Shown here piece by piece: positions 32,526 through 41,542 of a stretch of 57,262 nt of DNA (positions within the stretch are counted from its first letter, which is position 1; each line of letters opens with the position of its first letter). The position numbers and the translations under genes are program-made. The DNA lies in contig JAJSZW010000007.1 of assembly GCA_030262895.1 (NCBI GenBank), positions 1 to 57,262 on the forward strand, given 5' to 3'. A model generated the notes under the pieces. It searched no databases. It was given only the letters and a program-made list of their open reading frames with translations, and was not told the origin of the DNA. The stretch is from Deltaproteobacteria bacterium (GTDB taxonomy: Bacteria > Desulfobacterota > Desulfobacteria > Desulfobacterales > ETH-SRB1).

Positions 32526-34592
32526 TTAAAATCGGAATTTGACTTTGCCCATAACAACCCTTCCCGGCGACACTGAATCATAATCGACATCTTTGTTAAA
32601 AATATACTTTTTGTCAAAGATATTCTCCACATTTAAAGAAAGCTCCACATGATTAAACAATTTTCTGGAAACAGATAAATCAAAGGTAATGAAGTCTTCA
32701 AGCTCAATTGTATTTTCAATATCTTGATATCTCTTGCCTCGGTAATTGCAATTAACGTTAACATCCAAGAACCTTGGGTCCGAATACATCACACCCGCTC
32801 TTGCTTTATGTTTTGGATAGTCGTCTATAAGATTGCCTTCATTTTCCGGATCAGCAGGATCTTTCTCAATACGTGTGCTGTTATAAGTATAATTGGCAAA
32901 TAGTGACAACCAATCAGTGGCAGCCCACTTTAGTTCAACCTCCACTCCATGTATTTTTACTTCATCAAGATTGTCTCTTTCATACTGATTTGTTGATACT
33001 GTTCTGCCGGCAATCAATTCCTCGGCATAAGATTGATAATAAGTTATTCTGGCCCAAACAGTGTCAAAAAATACTTTCTCAGCCCCAAGTTCATAAGATA
33101 CAATCTTTTCAGGCTCCAAATCCGGATTAGCATAGGTTACATTACCGCTCCGCGTATGTGTCTTGTATAATTCAAAAAGCGTGGGCGCCCTGAATCCTTT
33201 TCCTACGGAAGCTCTTATCGCCGTATTTTTATCAGGCCGAAAGACCACTCCGCACTTGGGTGAAAATTCCTCCCACGTTTTTTCAGGATAGACATTATCA
33301 TACCCTTTGCTTATATGGGTATCCCGTTCTTTTCCATTGTCAGATTCAATGAAATCATATCGACCTCCCACATTGAAGATTAATCGATCATCAAAAAACT
33401 TCTTTTCATAGTTCAAAAATGGAGATATGAAATTTTGATCTCCTTCTGCCTCATACTCCCTGTCTTCCGCAGGGTTAAGGTAGATATATTCTGTTTCAAA
33501 GTGGACGTCCTTGTAAGCTGCTCCTACAGTCAATACACTTGTTTCAGAAAAATTGATGCTTGACTGAAGCTCTGCCCCCCAGGTGATTACAGGAAAACGT
33601 TCTTCACGATTAACCGCTTTATACTTCAAAGGGTCGCTTTTTTCGTCAATATAAGCAGTTTTATCATCATCATTCACATACGCCAATGCCTTCCAGTCCA
33701 ATGTTTGCCCACTTCTTGAATATTCAATCCAGTAGCGGTAATCTTCCTTTTCACCATAAAAATATTCCCGTCCTTTATTCATCTTATGCTCGTAGCGCAG
33801 AAAACCAAAAGAGATATCAGACATGTCGTCAATGTCATAACTGAGTTTTGCCAACAATCTGTTTGATCTCCGATATTTTTCGATTTCATGATCCTGTTTT
33901 GGTTCAACCATGTAAAATCCGTCTGATTCTTCATATTGACCGTTTAAGAGAACACCGAACCGATCGAATTTCTGGCTGAAAAAAGCCTCTTCAGAGTGGG
34001 TATCGCTTTCGCCGTACTTGAAAGTCAAAGATGCTTCCCTTGTTTCTTTCGGTTTTTTGGTAATAATATTGATGACTCCTCCCAACCCCTCAGAACCGTA
34101 TAAAGCTGAAGACGGACCGCGCACAATTTCAATTCTTTCTATGGCATCTTTGGGGATCTGACTCCAGGCGATCCAGCCGATACTGTTATTGGCGTTGTCA
34201 TTTTGAGGAACACCGTCAATAAGCATAAGAGTCCTCTGGGTAATGCCGCCGGTCACACCGCGCATATCTATAGGGCCCTTTATGCCTCCGGTTTGAGAGC
34301 CGTAATGCCTGACATTGTCTATCCCAACCTCTGTTCTCAGGATGTCCTCTACCCTTTCAAAAGGCGATGCCTCAATCTGATCAGTGTTGATGACTGTCAC
34401 ACTTGAAGGAACATCTATGATCGGCCTGACTGTTCTCGTAGCCGTAACCGAGATCTTATCCAGCTTAATAACCCGCTTTTCTTCAGCTTTTATTTCTTCC
34501 TCAGCTTCGCATATCTGAAAGAAAAAAAGACTGAAAAGAGATATCATAATAATAATCAGCCTTAACGGAAAACCTCTTGTATCTATTTTCAT
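32526..34592 (-). CDS. TonB-dependent outer-membrane receptor 2 (BtuB/CirA-type)
   Basis: The start is uncertain: ATG at 34592 (MKIDTRGFPLRL) or GTG at 34607 directly after GGAGG; 34658 is too early. The protein of about 688 residues has a signal peptide ending ICEAEEE, TonB box (VIKLDKISVTATR), plug domain (DVPSSVTVINTDQIEAS, RTLMLIDGVPQND, IERIEIVRGPSSALYGSEGLGGVINIITKKP) and a barrel with the GKGFRAPTLFELY hinge and C-terminal GRVVMGKVKFRF. This class includes cobalamin, heme and catecholate receptors. The adjacent methylase-like and FmdE genes suggest a cofactor or metal-chelate substrate. Confidence 0.93.
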   Translation of the reverse strand: MKIDTRGFPLRLIIIMISLFSLFFFQICEAEEEIKAEEKRVIKLDKISVTATRTVRPIIDVPSSVTVINTDQIEASPFERVEDILRTEVGIDNVRHYGSQTGGIKGPIDMRGVTGGITQRTLMLIDGVPQNDNANNSIGWIAWSQIPKDAIERIEIVRGPSSALYGSEGLGGVINIITKKPKETREASLTFKYGESDTHSEEAFFSQKFDRFGVLLNGQYEESDGFYMVEPKQDHEIEKYRRSNRLLAKLSYDIDDMSDISFGFLRYEHKMNKGREYFYGEKEDYRYWIEYSRSGQTLDWKALAYVNDDDKTAYIDEKSDPLKYKAVNREERFPVITWGAELQSSINFSETSVLTVGAAYKDVHFETEYIYLNPAEDREYEAEGDQNFISPFLNYEKKFFDDRLIFNVGGRYDFIESDNGKERDTHISKGYDNVYPEKTWEEFSPKCGVVFRPDKNTAIRASVGKGFRAPTLFELYKTHTRSGNVTYANPDLEPEKIVSYELGAEKVFFDTVWARITYYQSYAEELIAGRTVSTNQYERDNLDEVKIHGVEVELKWAATDWLSLFANYTYNSTRIEKDPADPENEGNLIDDYPKHKARAGVMYSDPRFLDVNVNCNYRGKRYQDIENTIELEDFITFDLSVSRKLFNHVELSLNVENIFDKKYIFNKDVDYDSVSPGRVVMGKVKFRF

Positions 34593-34692
34593 GCTTTTTT
34601 GCCTCACAACACCTCCTTCTTTTCCTATAAATTTCGTTAACTCATTCGTTCCGTGCAAACAAAGCGCCTCGCAGACTACGCTATAACGAGTG

Positions 34693-35874
34693 CTAACGTT
34701 GCTCCTTATGTTTCTTTCGTATCAAGCCCAATTTTTCAAGAGCATTAACCCCGGGACGTGCCCAGTCTTTTGGGCCTTCTCCTTCTGCAAGCTCGAATTT
34801 TTTGATAACGCTCACAAACAGTTCCGGTTGATCAAGATAATCCATGTACCACAGAACCGAGTAGAGCTTGTTTAACAAATTGCTTCCGTAGTCAGGGAAC
34901 TTATGCATCTCATTGGCTTTATTAAAAGAGAAACCAAGCAATCTGCCTTCCCATTTTTTTGTTGCTCCATCCTGGCGAAAGATAATCGTTGTTGCGTCTT
35001 TTGCCTCCTCTTTCCATTGTGCGATGTCTTCTTTGCTTGAATTATTAACCGCATAATTTCTTTTTCCAGGAGTCGTATTCAGCAAAACTATTAAAGCATC
35101 TTCTTTGCACCACGGTTTTACAGTTAATACAAAATATCTGTCATCAGGTGATTGCAGCGGAAAACGCTCTTTGATGTAATTAACCATCAGGATGCCGGAA
35201 AGAACCCCAGGACAGTAGTGATCATGAAATTCAAACGCTCTTATCGCATATGCAGGCGCTCCTGCAGCCACTCCATTGGCGATCGTTACAATCCGAAACT
35301 CGTTGCCTCCAAAAATCTTATTTTTGAATTTTTCATTGTACTTTTCTGCATTGGCAAAAAGATGCTCTGCCTTGATCTTTTCAACAGCCGTTCTAATGAA
35401 AAGCTGAGATGCCGGAATGCGCAGTTTATTTCCTGCTATTTGGGAAAATCCGTGTTTATCCGCTTTATTGACGAGCCCTGGTATTGCCTCCGGATTGACT
35501 TCCAGATATACGCCGACACCTGATTTCTTGTAATAGATAAAAAACCAGAGTGCTTTATCATAGCGTGAATGTATTTCCAAAAGGGTATTACTTCCCCTCG
35601 TAACGCCAAGACGCCAGGTTAGTCCATCCATACAACCTTGCGTTGAATATCCGTCAATCTCCACATATCCGGCGTTGGTAAGTGCAATAGGGTCGCCTGT
35701 TCCGAGCCGGTGTCCGGTCAACTGAGACGATTCCCACGCAACACGCGCACCCAGGGCTTTCCAGACCCGATATTCTTTAATAGAGGCGGAAAGAGAGATA
35801 GAAGGAATAAAAAAAATGAAAGCAAAACAAATAATAGCAACTAACCCGCTCAAATAATTATTCTTTTTGTGCAT
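34693..35874 (-). CDS. Secreted FmdE-family protein, second copy
   Basis: AAAGGAG precedes the start. Residues 1-30 form a signal peptide (LVAIICFAFIFFIPSISLSA). As in the 26153 paralogue there are two halves: an N-terminal one (IALTNAGYVEIDGYSTQGCMDGLTWRLG, NTLLEIHSRYDKALWFFIYYK) and a C-terminal FmdE domain (FEFHDHYCPGVLSGILMVNYIKERFPL; KPWCKEDALIVLLNTTPGKRNYAV). The HDHYCPG and KPWCKEDA elements carry the His and Cys residues that would form a metal site. It lies between a DUF4198 protein and TonB receptor 2 in the same direction. Function is unresolved; periplasmic metal or cofactor binding is inferred. Confidence 0.8.
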   Translation of the reverse strand: MHKKNNYLSGLVAIICFAFIFFIPSISLSASIKEYRVWKALGARVAWESSQLTGHRLGTGDPIALTNAGYVEIDGYSTQGCMDGLTWRLGVTRGSNTLLEIHSRYDKALWFFIYYKKSGVGVYLEVNPEAIPGLVNKADKHGFSQIAGNKLRIPASQLFIRTAVEKIKAEHLFANAEKYNEKFKNKIFGGNEFRIVTIANGVAAGAPAYAIRAFEFHDHYCPGVLSGILMVNYIKERFPLQSPDDRYFVLTVKPWCKEDALIVLLNTTPGKRNYAVNNSSKEDIAQWKEEAKDATTIIFRQDGATKKWEGRLLGFSFNKANEMHKFPDYGSNLLNKLYSVLWYMDYLDQPELFVSVIKKFELAEGEGPKDWARPGVNALEKLGLIRKKHKEQR

Positions 35875-36002
35875 GATATTTCTCCTTTCTCAATTTCTCT
35901 CAATCCAGTTTTCCATGCTCGTAATGTACTTGCCCGTACTCGAACTGTGGTAAAGAATCAGCTTTTCCCACCTGCTCACTTTCCCACTTTCTTACCTGCT
36001 CA

Positions 36003-36803
36003 TCACTTCACCTCAAAAGTCATAATAGAAGCATATTGGCCTACATCGCACTCCGCTTGATCTTCATAATGCTCCTTATGCGGCACCTTGACCCACCAGA
36101 TACCCGGATTTGTGATACGAATCATGGCAATGCCCTTATGATCAGTTTTGGTAGTATAAGCGTAGTCTTCTCTTGTTGAAAATCCGATATAGGTGGCATA
36201 TACAAATTCACCTTTAAGCGGTTCGCCTTTGAATAGCACTTTAACAGGAAGATATTCGCCTGACTTGAGCAGACACGGATCCTTTTGCGGCACCATCTCA
36301 ATTGTCTGATCCAATACGGTTTTGTAAGCATCCCCGCCTGGTTTTCCAGCATGAAAGATCGCCTTGGCAAAAAACTCAATGTAACGGCAGCTTATGGCAT
36401 CCGGAACGTCTTTCTTGCTTTGCATTTTCCTTCCCTTAGGGGTCGTGCTTTTAAAAATCGGCTTCATCACAACGCTTGCCATATATGTTCCTTCTGATCG
36501 CAGACTCAACGGAACGCCTATTGTATTAAAAAACGATTCAGGATTGGGCTTTTTGAGTTCAAAATCCTTCTTGTTTCCTGATGGATCAAGATAATAAAAC
36601 TCCTTCATATTTTCCGGTCTTCCAAGATCGTCAAAAGGAAGCGAATGCGCCAGGTACAGAAATACCTTTGCTGTCCCGCCGACCCTGTGAGAATAGTGAT
36701 CAAGCGCCAGCCAGAGGTTGTGCGCTTTTGCCTGTGAAGCAATTACCGACAACAGCACAACTAAAATACAAACCTTCAACCACGATCTTTTTTCTTTTTT
36801 CAT
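36003..36803 (-). CDS. DUF4198 (COG5266-type) periplasmic protein, copy 1
   Basis: The 266-residue protein has a signal peptide (VCILVVLLSVIASQAKA) and a mature N-terminus HNLWLALD, the hallmark of DUF4198 proteins annotated as periplasmic components of cobalt/nickel uptake. Later blocks are PCLLKSGEYLPVKVLFKGEPLKGEFVYATYIGF and YTTKTDHKGIAMIRITNPGIWWVKVPHKEH. The family shows an all-beta fold with two Ig-like lobes. It overlaps the upstream nucleoside hydrolase-FmdE gene by four bases (ATGA). A paralogue is at 43665-44456. Confidence 0.9.
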   Translation of the reverse strand: MKKEKRSWLKVCILVVLLSVIASQAKAHNLWLALDHYSHRVGGTAKVFLYLAHSLPFDDLGRPENMKEFYYLDPSGNKKDFELKKPNPESFFNTIGVPLSLRSEGTYMASVVMKPIFKSTTPKGRKMQSKKDVPDAISCRYIEFFAKAIFHAGKPGGDAYKTVLDQTIEMVPQKDPCLLKSGEYLPVKVLFKGEPLKGEFVYATYIGFSTREDYAYTTKTDHKGIAMIRITNPGIWWVKVPHKEHYEDQAECDVGQYASIMTFEVK

Positions 36804-38296
36804 TTTTGTTCTCCTTTTAACCTCACAGTTTCATCAAATATCTTCTTTCTATCAAGTTCAAGCCAGTAATCTATTGACAACTTACGGATATGTGCAAAAT
36901 ATTCCCGGTTCAATCCCCCATATGTTTTAAGTGCAGCATTAATATCTTTTTTGATTTTGTTGAGCACATCTTTCTTGATCTCTAAGGTCAGTTTTTTGTT
37001 GCCGTAGATGAAGATAGCCGCTGCTTTCGGATTTTGTTCTAAAACCTCAATAGCGCCCCGGCCAAGACTCGCGCCGGTTGCTGCCTGGAGCCCGTCATTC
37101 ATACAGCTCAAGGGAGGCGATTTTCCTGTAATCGAAATGACATTGAGTTCGTCAAAAGGAGCTTCCAGAATCTCCCGAGCCCTTATTCCCATCTTGGCTC
37201 CAACGATTGAATATATCCCAAGGTGACGGTGAAACTCGTTGGTCAAAAGGCAGGCCTTCCACTCCTCAAGGCCATGTCTTTCAATGATTCTTTTCACATA
37301 CGGCCTGACATCTTCTTTAAACATGGATGGATCAACAGGAAAGTTATTCAGAACCACTGCCGTCCGTCGGTTCAGGTGAAGGTCGGCAGAATAATCCAAA
37401 AGCTTCAAATACGCTTGCTCAACAAGATCGGTTTTGAAATCTGCAAGAACCATAACACGAGCGCTCTCTTCCTCTGGCGCGAGCTTGAACAAAGATGGGT
37501 AATTCAGATAGATTATCGTCATTTCATCCCACACGCGAAAATGATTATTATCCAAAAGACCTGATATCACCGGTGTATCGTGAAGAGTAGTTACGATATG
37601 CGCTGCACGCGTATGCATAGTCTTTATCCTGTCGTAGAAATTTTGATCAAACAATAATGATTTCTCTTGAGGAATATGGAGTGAGTGGATATTCAGGCCG
37701 GATTTGAAAACAAGATCGGCTGATTCGCGATCTCGTGTATAGTTCCAATCAGGATCCAGGGCGCCGGGAGGAGTTCCGTAGAATATGACTCTTGAGATCT
37801 TTTCTTTTACAGTTGGATCCAGGCGGATTGCATCAGCCAGATTTGTTAAAGGCCCAAGGCAAAGATAGATTACCTGTTCCGCTGATCCGTTGAGGGTTTT
37901 CAGAATTGCATCTGTCGCTGATGGAATTTTCGTTGTCTCGATAGTGATTGTGGATGACTCAGGCCAGTTCAGGTTTTCAGACCACGACCTCCAGGGAGGG
38001 GCGGGTTTTCCCAATGTCCTTCCAGCAACAATATCTGTATCCCTTTTTTCAAAATATTCCAGAAGTATCCTCAGGTTGCGATACCCGGTCTGCGGTGAGA
38101 CAGCGCCGTCAGAGCAAACAATCAAAGGAACGTCAACCCAATCGGAATTTAAGACCATAGTAAGCGCCCGAATATCATCCAGAGCCATGTCTGTATCAAT
38201 CAGGAGTGAAATTCTGTGCGTATGTGCTCCTGACTGAGAAGCAAAAAAAATGATCAGACCAAGCGCCAATATGGATACAAATCGCGTTTTCCTCAT
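36800..38296 (-). CDS. Secreted nucleoside hydrolase fused to a C-terminal FmdE-like domain
   Basis: Residues 1-24 are a signal peptide (ILALGLIIFFASQSGAH). Residues 28-310 are a nucleoside hydrolase: LLIDTDMALDDIRALTMVL (DTDxxxDD calcium site; MA replaces the usual PG), CLGPLTNLADAIRLDP, TRDRESADLVFKSG, and WDEMTIIYLNYPSLF with the late Asp. Residues 355-460 are FmdE-like: TNEFHRHLGIYSIVGAKMGIRA and SCMNDGLQAATGASLGRGAIEV. I know of no named protein with this fusion. It overlaps the DUF4198 gene by 4 bp and follows methylase copy 2. It may cleave or bind a nucleoside-bearing cofactor in the periplasm; that is inference. Confidence 0.8.
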   Translation of the reverse strand: MRKTRFVSILALGLIIFFASQSGAHTHRISLLIDTDMALDDIRALTMVLNSDWVDVPLIVCSDGAVSPQTGYRNLRILLEYFEKRDTDIVAGRTLGKPAPPWRSWSENLNWPESSTITIETTKIPSATDAILKTLNGSAEQVIYLCLGPLTNLADAIRLDPTVKEKISRVIFYGTPPGALDPDWNYTRDRESADLVFKSGLNIHSLHIPQEKSLLFDQNFYDRIKTMHTRAAHIVTTLHDTPVISGLLDNNHFRVWDEMTIIYLNYPSLFKLAPEEESARVMVLADFKTDLVEQAYLKLLDYSADLHLNRRTAVVLNNFPVDPSMFKEDVRPYVKRIIERHGLEEWKACLLTNEFHRHLGIYSIVGAKMGIRAREILEAPFDELNVISITGKSPPLSCMNDGLQAATGASLGRGAIEVLEQNPKAAAIFIYGNKKLTLEIKKDVLNKIKKDINAALKTYGGLNREYFAHIRKLSIDYWLELDRKKIFDETVRLKGEQK

Positions 38297-38336
38297 TTTA
38301 TTTTATCCTCCTTTAAAGAACGGCAAATAAGGGAAA

Positions 38337-39230
38337 TCATGGCTTTACAGCCGCCGCATATGGTTTTCCTTCTAAGAAACGCCCGATAAACAAAAGCCCC
38401 ATGAACCTTTCCTCATCATTTGAAAGTTTTTCTCCCATATCAGCTACTGTCCCTCGTATAATACGCTGCCTGTCAGGGTGCCCTGCCCAGAAAACCACCG
38501 CGCACGGCATATCAGACGGAAACGTCTCCCCCAGTACGGCAAAAAGCTTCTTTGGATTCCGTAGCGCCATATACAGGATCATGGTGGGCTGATACTTTCC
38601 GAGATCTTTTAAAATTTCGGCATCTTTCGTGCCCTGATCCATTAAAAACATGGGCGCTGTCTGCATGACAAAGCGGGCGTCGTATGCGGGAATGGTACTC
38701 TTCCCAAGAGCAGCCATTGCCGCCGCATCACACCCCATTCCAGGAATAATGACCAGATCGGCAGAGTCAAACTCCTCAATATACCAGTGGCTCGGACCAA
38801 AAAGACAAGGATTGCCGAAGTCAAGGATGCCAACATTCTTCCCCTCTTTCAGAAGACGTTTGATCTGTTTGACTCTTTCATCTCGCAGCTGGATACGCTC
38901 AACTTTAAACATGGCTATTTCCTTGTCGGTTAGTTCCCTGTAGCCTTTTCCCTTGTAATCCCAAAAACCCTTCCACGGATCAAACAGGACAGGTTTGTCC
39001 CCTATGTATTCGGCAAAGAGCTTTATATGTTGTTCAGGAGCTACAACAACATCCATTTGTTTGATTGTATTTAAGGCCTGTAGGGTGGCTGTCTGAGGTC
39101 CGGCAGGACCGGTCCCGATAATATAAAAGTGACCACGGCCCCAGGCTGCAATGATCTGAAATGGAAAAACAAAACCAACAACAACCCCAACAATTATCGC
39201 AATAAAGAAAATTCGCTCTATTCTTTTCAC
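38337..39230 (-). CDS. Exported tetrapyrrole-methylase-family protein, copy 2
   Basis: The 297-residue protein has an N-terminal hydrophobic segment (IFFIAIIVGVVVGFVFPFQIIAA) that is a signal peptide or membrane anchor. The PF00590 fold is complete: FYIIGTGPAGPQTATLQALNTIKQMDVVVAP, VGILDFGNPCLFGPSHWYIEEF, LVIIPGMGCDAAAMAALGKS, TMILYMALRNPKKLFAVLGE and RQRIIRGTVADM. The conserved GDP of the SAM loop is GNP here. It shares with copy 1 an insertion after F(D/N)PW(K/E)G. It is the first gene downstream of the broken receptor 3 and 41 bp upstream of the nucleoside hydrolase-FmdE gene. A binding rather than catalytic role is plausible. Confidence 0.83.
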   Translation of the reverse strand: MKRIERIFFIAIIVGVVVGFVFPFQIIAAWGRGHFYIIGTGPAGPQTATLQALNTIKQMDVVVAPEQHIKLFAEYIGDKPVLFDPWKGFWDYKGKGYRELTDKEIAMFKVERIQLRDERVKQIKRLLKEGKNVGILDFGNPCLFGPSHWYIEEFDSADLVIIPGMGCDAAAMAALGKSTIPAYDARFVMQTAPMFLMDQGTKDAEILKDLGKYQPTMILYMALRNPKKLFAVLGETFPSDMPCAVVFWAGHPDRQRIIRGTVADMGEKLSNDEERFMGLLFIGRFLEGKPYAAAVKP

Positions 39231-39347
39231 TGACTTACCTCCTTATGGCTCGCTCATAAGCAAACAGGCAGAAAATTTTAATTCTCCACCGGCTATGGGA
39301 GATACAAAAAATCCTGCCTGTCCACAATGCTGTAATCGTGCAAACTC

Positions 39348-41432
39348 TTAATAGCTTAACTTAACAAGAATGCCGGCAGTAACTCCAGGCATTGGATAAC
39401 CGGAACGTAGTTCATATTCCTGATCAGTGACATTATTCACATAGCCTTTTAGTGTAAAATCGTAATGCGCAAGCTTGAAGATATGTTGCGCGCCTATGTC
39501 AACGGTTATCACATCATCCAATATTCTATCTTTTTTGCTCTGACGTTTATCCAGATACCGTGAGTTAAGCGTTACTACGCCGCCCTCCCAGAGCTTGTAA
39601 TTAAGCCCGAGACCTACCTTGTTTCTTGGTTGATTCTCCATAAAATAGTGAGTTCCATCAGTATCAAAAGGATGATCTTCAGCAGACCAGTTTTGCCATG
39701 TATAGGTAAGGTAGCCGCTCAGATCATGGGTAAAGCTTCTTGTCAGTTCCAGTTCAATACCGTAAAGTTGCGCATCAATGTTATATGCTTGAGCGCTTGG
39801 AACATCACTGATATAATTGTGTTGTTGATAATCAGTAATGTCAGTGTAATAAACAGCTCCTCTTAATTTTGTATCAAACCAAACTTTTTTTAATAAGCCC
39901 AGCTCGTATGTCCAGGATGTTTCAGTTGCCAATTCGGGGTTTGCCGCCATGTAGTATGCATCGGACGCAGCCTGCGCCCATCTCCAGAGATCTCAAATTC
40001 AAGGAGTACGCATTTCACGGCTTACAGTAGCATACAGAGTAAGATCCGGATCAACTTCATAGTCAAGCCGAGCCTTTGGACACCACTCGTTTTCTTTCCT
40101 GCGATATTCGAATTTTTTCTGTTCCGATTCACTTGCTCCCCATCCCGGGAATCCAGCTCTGTAAGCGTCGCTATGGAATTCATAGTAACGGGTACCCCAG
40201 GTAAGAGTCAGGGGTGAGGTTATGGACCAAACGTCCTGGAAAAATCCGGAGAAAATTTCGTAAAAGTCCTTGTTATCCTTATCCCCCTGAGTCCGGTATT
40301 CGCCTCCAATGGAAAAGGCATGATTTGTGATAAGTTCAAAATCCAAATATTCCAGGTTGTACCCCATGTTGTATTCTTCTTGATCAAACTCTTCTTTTTG
40401 AGTTCCGGTTGAGAGGTAAGACAATCTGTCCCTCACAGACTTATGTTTATAAACCTGAGCCCGGAGTTCTCCCAAACCAAGGGGCTGCTCAAAAAGAATA
40501 TTATATTCATTGGTCGTCTTCTTCCAGTAAGAATCTCCGCCAAAATAAGACTTCCCTTCGTTATCGTGTGTAAACGTATCAACATTTTCTGCCAGGACAA
40601 TCGGGTAATCCGGGTCATAATCATTCCTTGATGGATCATTTATAACCGCATATCCTGTTTTATTTTCCACGTGGTCCCACCCAAAACTCAAAATTCCATC
40701 TGTCGGAAGATAAAGAGAGATCCGGGCATTGAAATTACCTGTATCGTAATAATTGTTTCTCAGGTATCCGTCACCACTCCTGCGAGCGCCGGAAAAGGAG
40801 TAACCGATTGTATTGAACAGGCCTCCCAACAGGCTGGCACTGTAACTCTCTGCCCCGTATGAACCAAATCCGGTTGTTATTGATATATCCGGTTTAACCT
40901 CATCGGTTTTCTTTCCTTTTTTAGTGATGATATTAATAGCGCCACCCATAGAAAAAGGATAAAGAAGTGAATGGCTCCCGCGGACAACCTCAATTGTTTC
41001 GACATTATCAAGAGGCATAGTGGTCCAATCTACCTTATAGTATCCCTTTCTTCCCATAAGCCTCATTGGCTTGCCGTCCAGAAATATCTGAATGCGTGAT
41101 TGATCCATTCCTCTGATATAGACGGTTTCTGATGGACTCGGTGTAATATTTGAGCTAAGCACACTCACACCAAGTATCTCGCTCAAGACATCCTGGATAT
41201 TGTGTACGTTGCCGGCTTTCTGAAATTTCTCCACATTAATTACTGTAACATCAGGTGTTACGACCATAGACTCATCCTTGAGGGGATGATCTCTGACAAT
41301 TACTTTGTCAAGTCTATAGACCTGATCTCCTCCATCTTTCCCTTCATCTACCTGTGCCGGACAATACTCCACAGCACAAAAGATAAAGACAAAGCTGATC
41401 ATCATAACAAAAAAAATCTTTGTCATCTTCAT
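39348..41432 (-). pseudogene. TonB-dependent receptor 3, interrupted by two in-frame UGA codons
   Basis: The ORF track splits this gene into 477 and 200 residues, but both pieces are in one frame. Between them, EMRTP is followed by TGA, ATT, TGA and then DLWRWAQAASDAYYMAAN. The whole frame is 695 codons, a normal receptor length, with signal peptide, TonB-box region (VYRLDKVIVRD), plug (VYIRGMDQSRIQIFLDGKP, NVETIEVVRGSHSLLYPFSMGGAINIITKK) and barrel ending GVTAGILVKLSY. The UGA codons fall in the conserved RxPTxxxLY hinge strand. The rest is well preserved, so inactivation is recent, or the UGAs are misread sequence or recoded. No selenocysteine element was recognised. Confidence 0.85.
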
Positions 41433-41542
41433 TGATTCTCTCCTTCTTTTCTACGATTTTTTGTTTGTGAACTCTTTCCTGTTACTATTCTTCACCTCCT
41501 TTTTTATGATTTCCGTTCAAAGTATATCCCAAGATGGGTTTC

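Noticed and set aside
39993-40001. Selenocysteine-containing TonB receptor
   Set aside because: Two UGAs sit where the family has ordinary hinge residues, receptors of this class have no known selenoproteins, and no SECIS-like hairpin was recognised. Kept only as a pseudogene with an open question.
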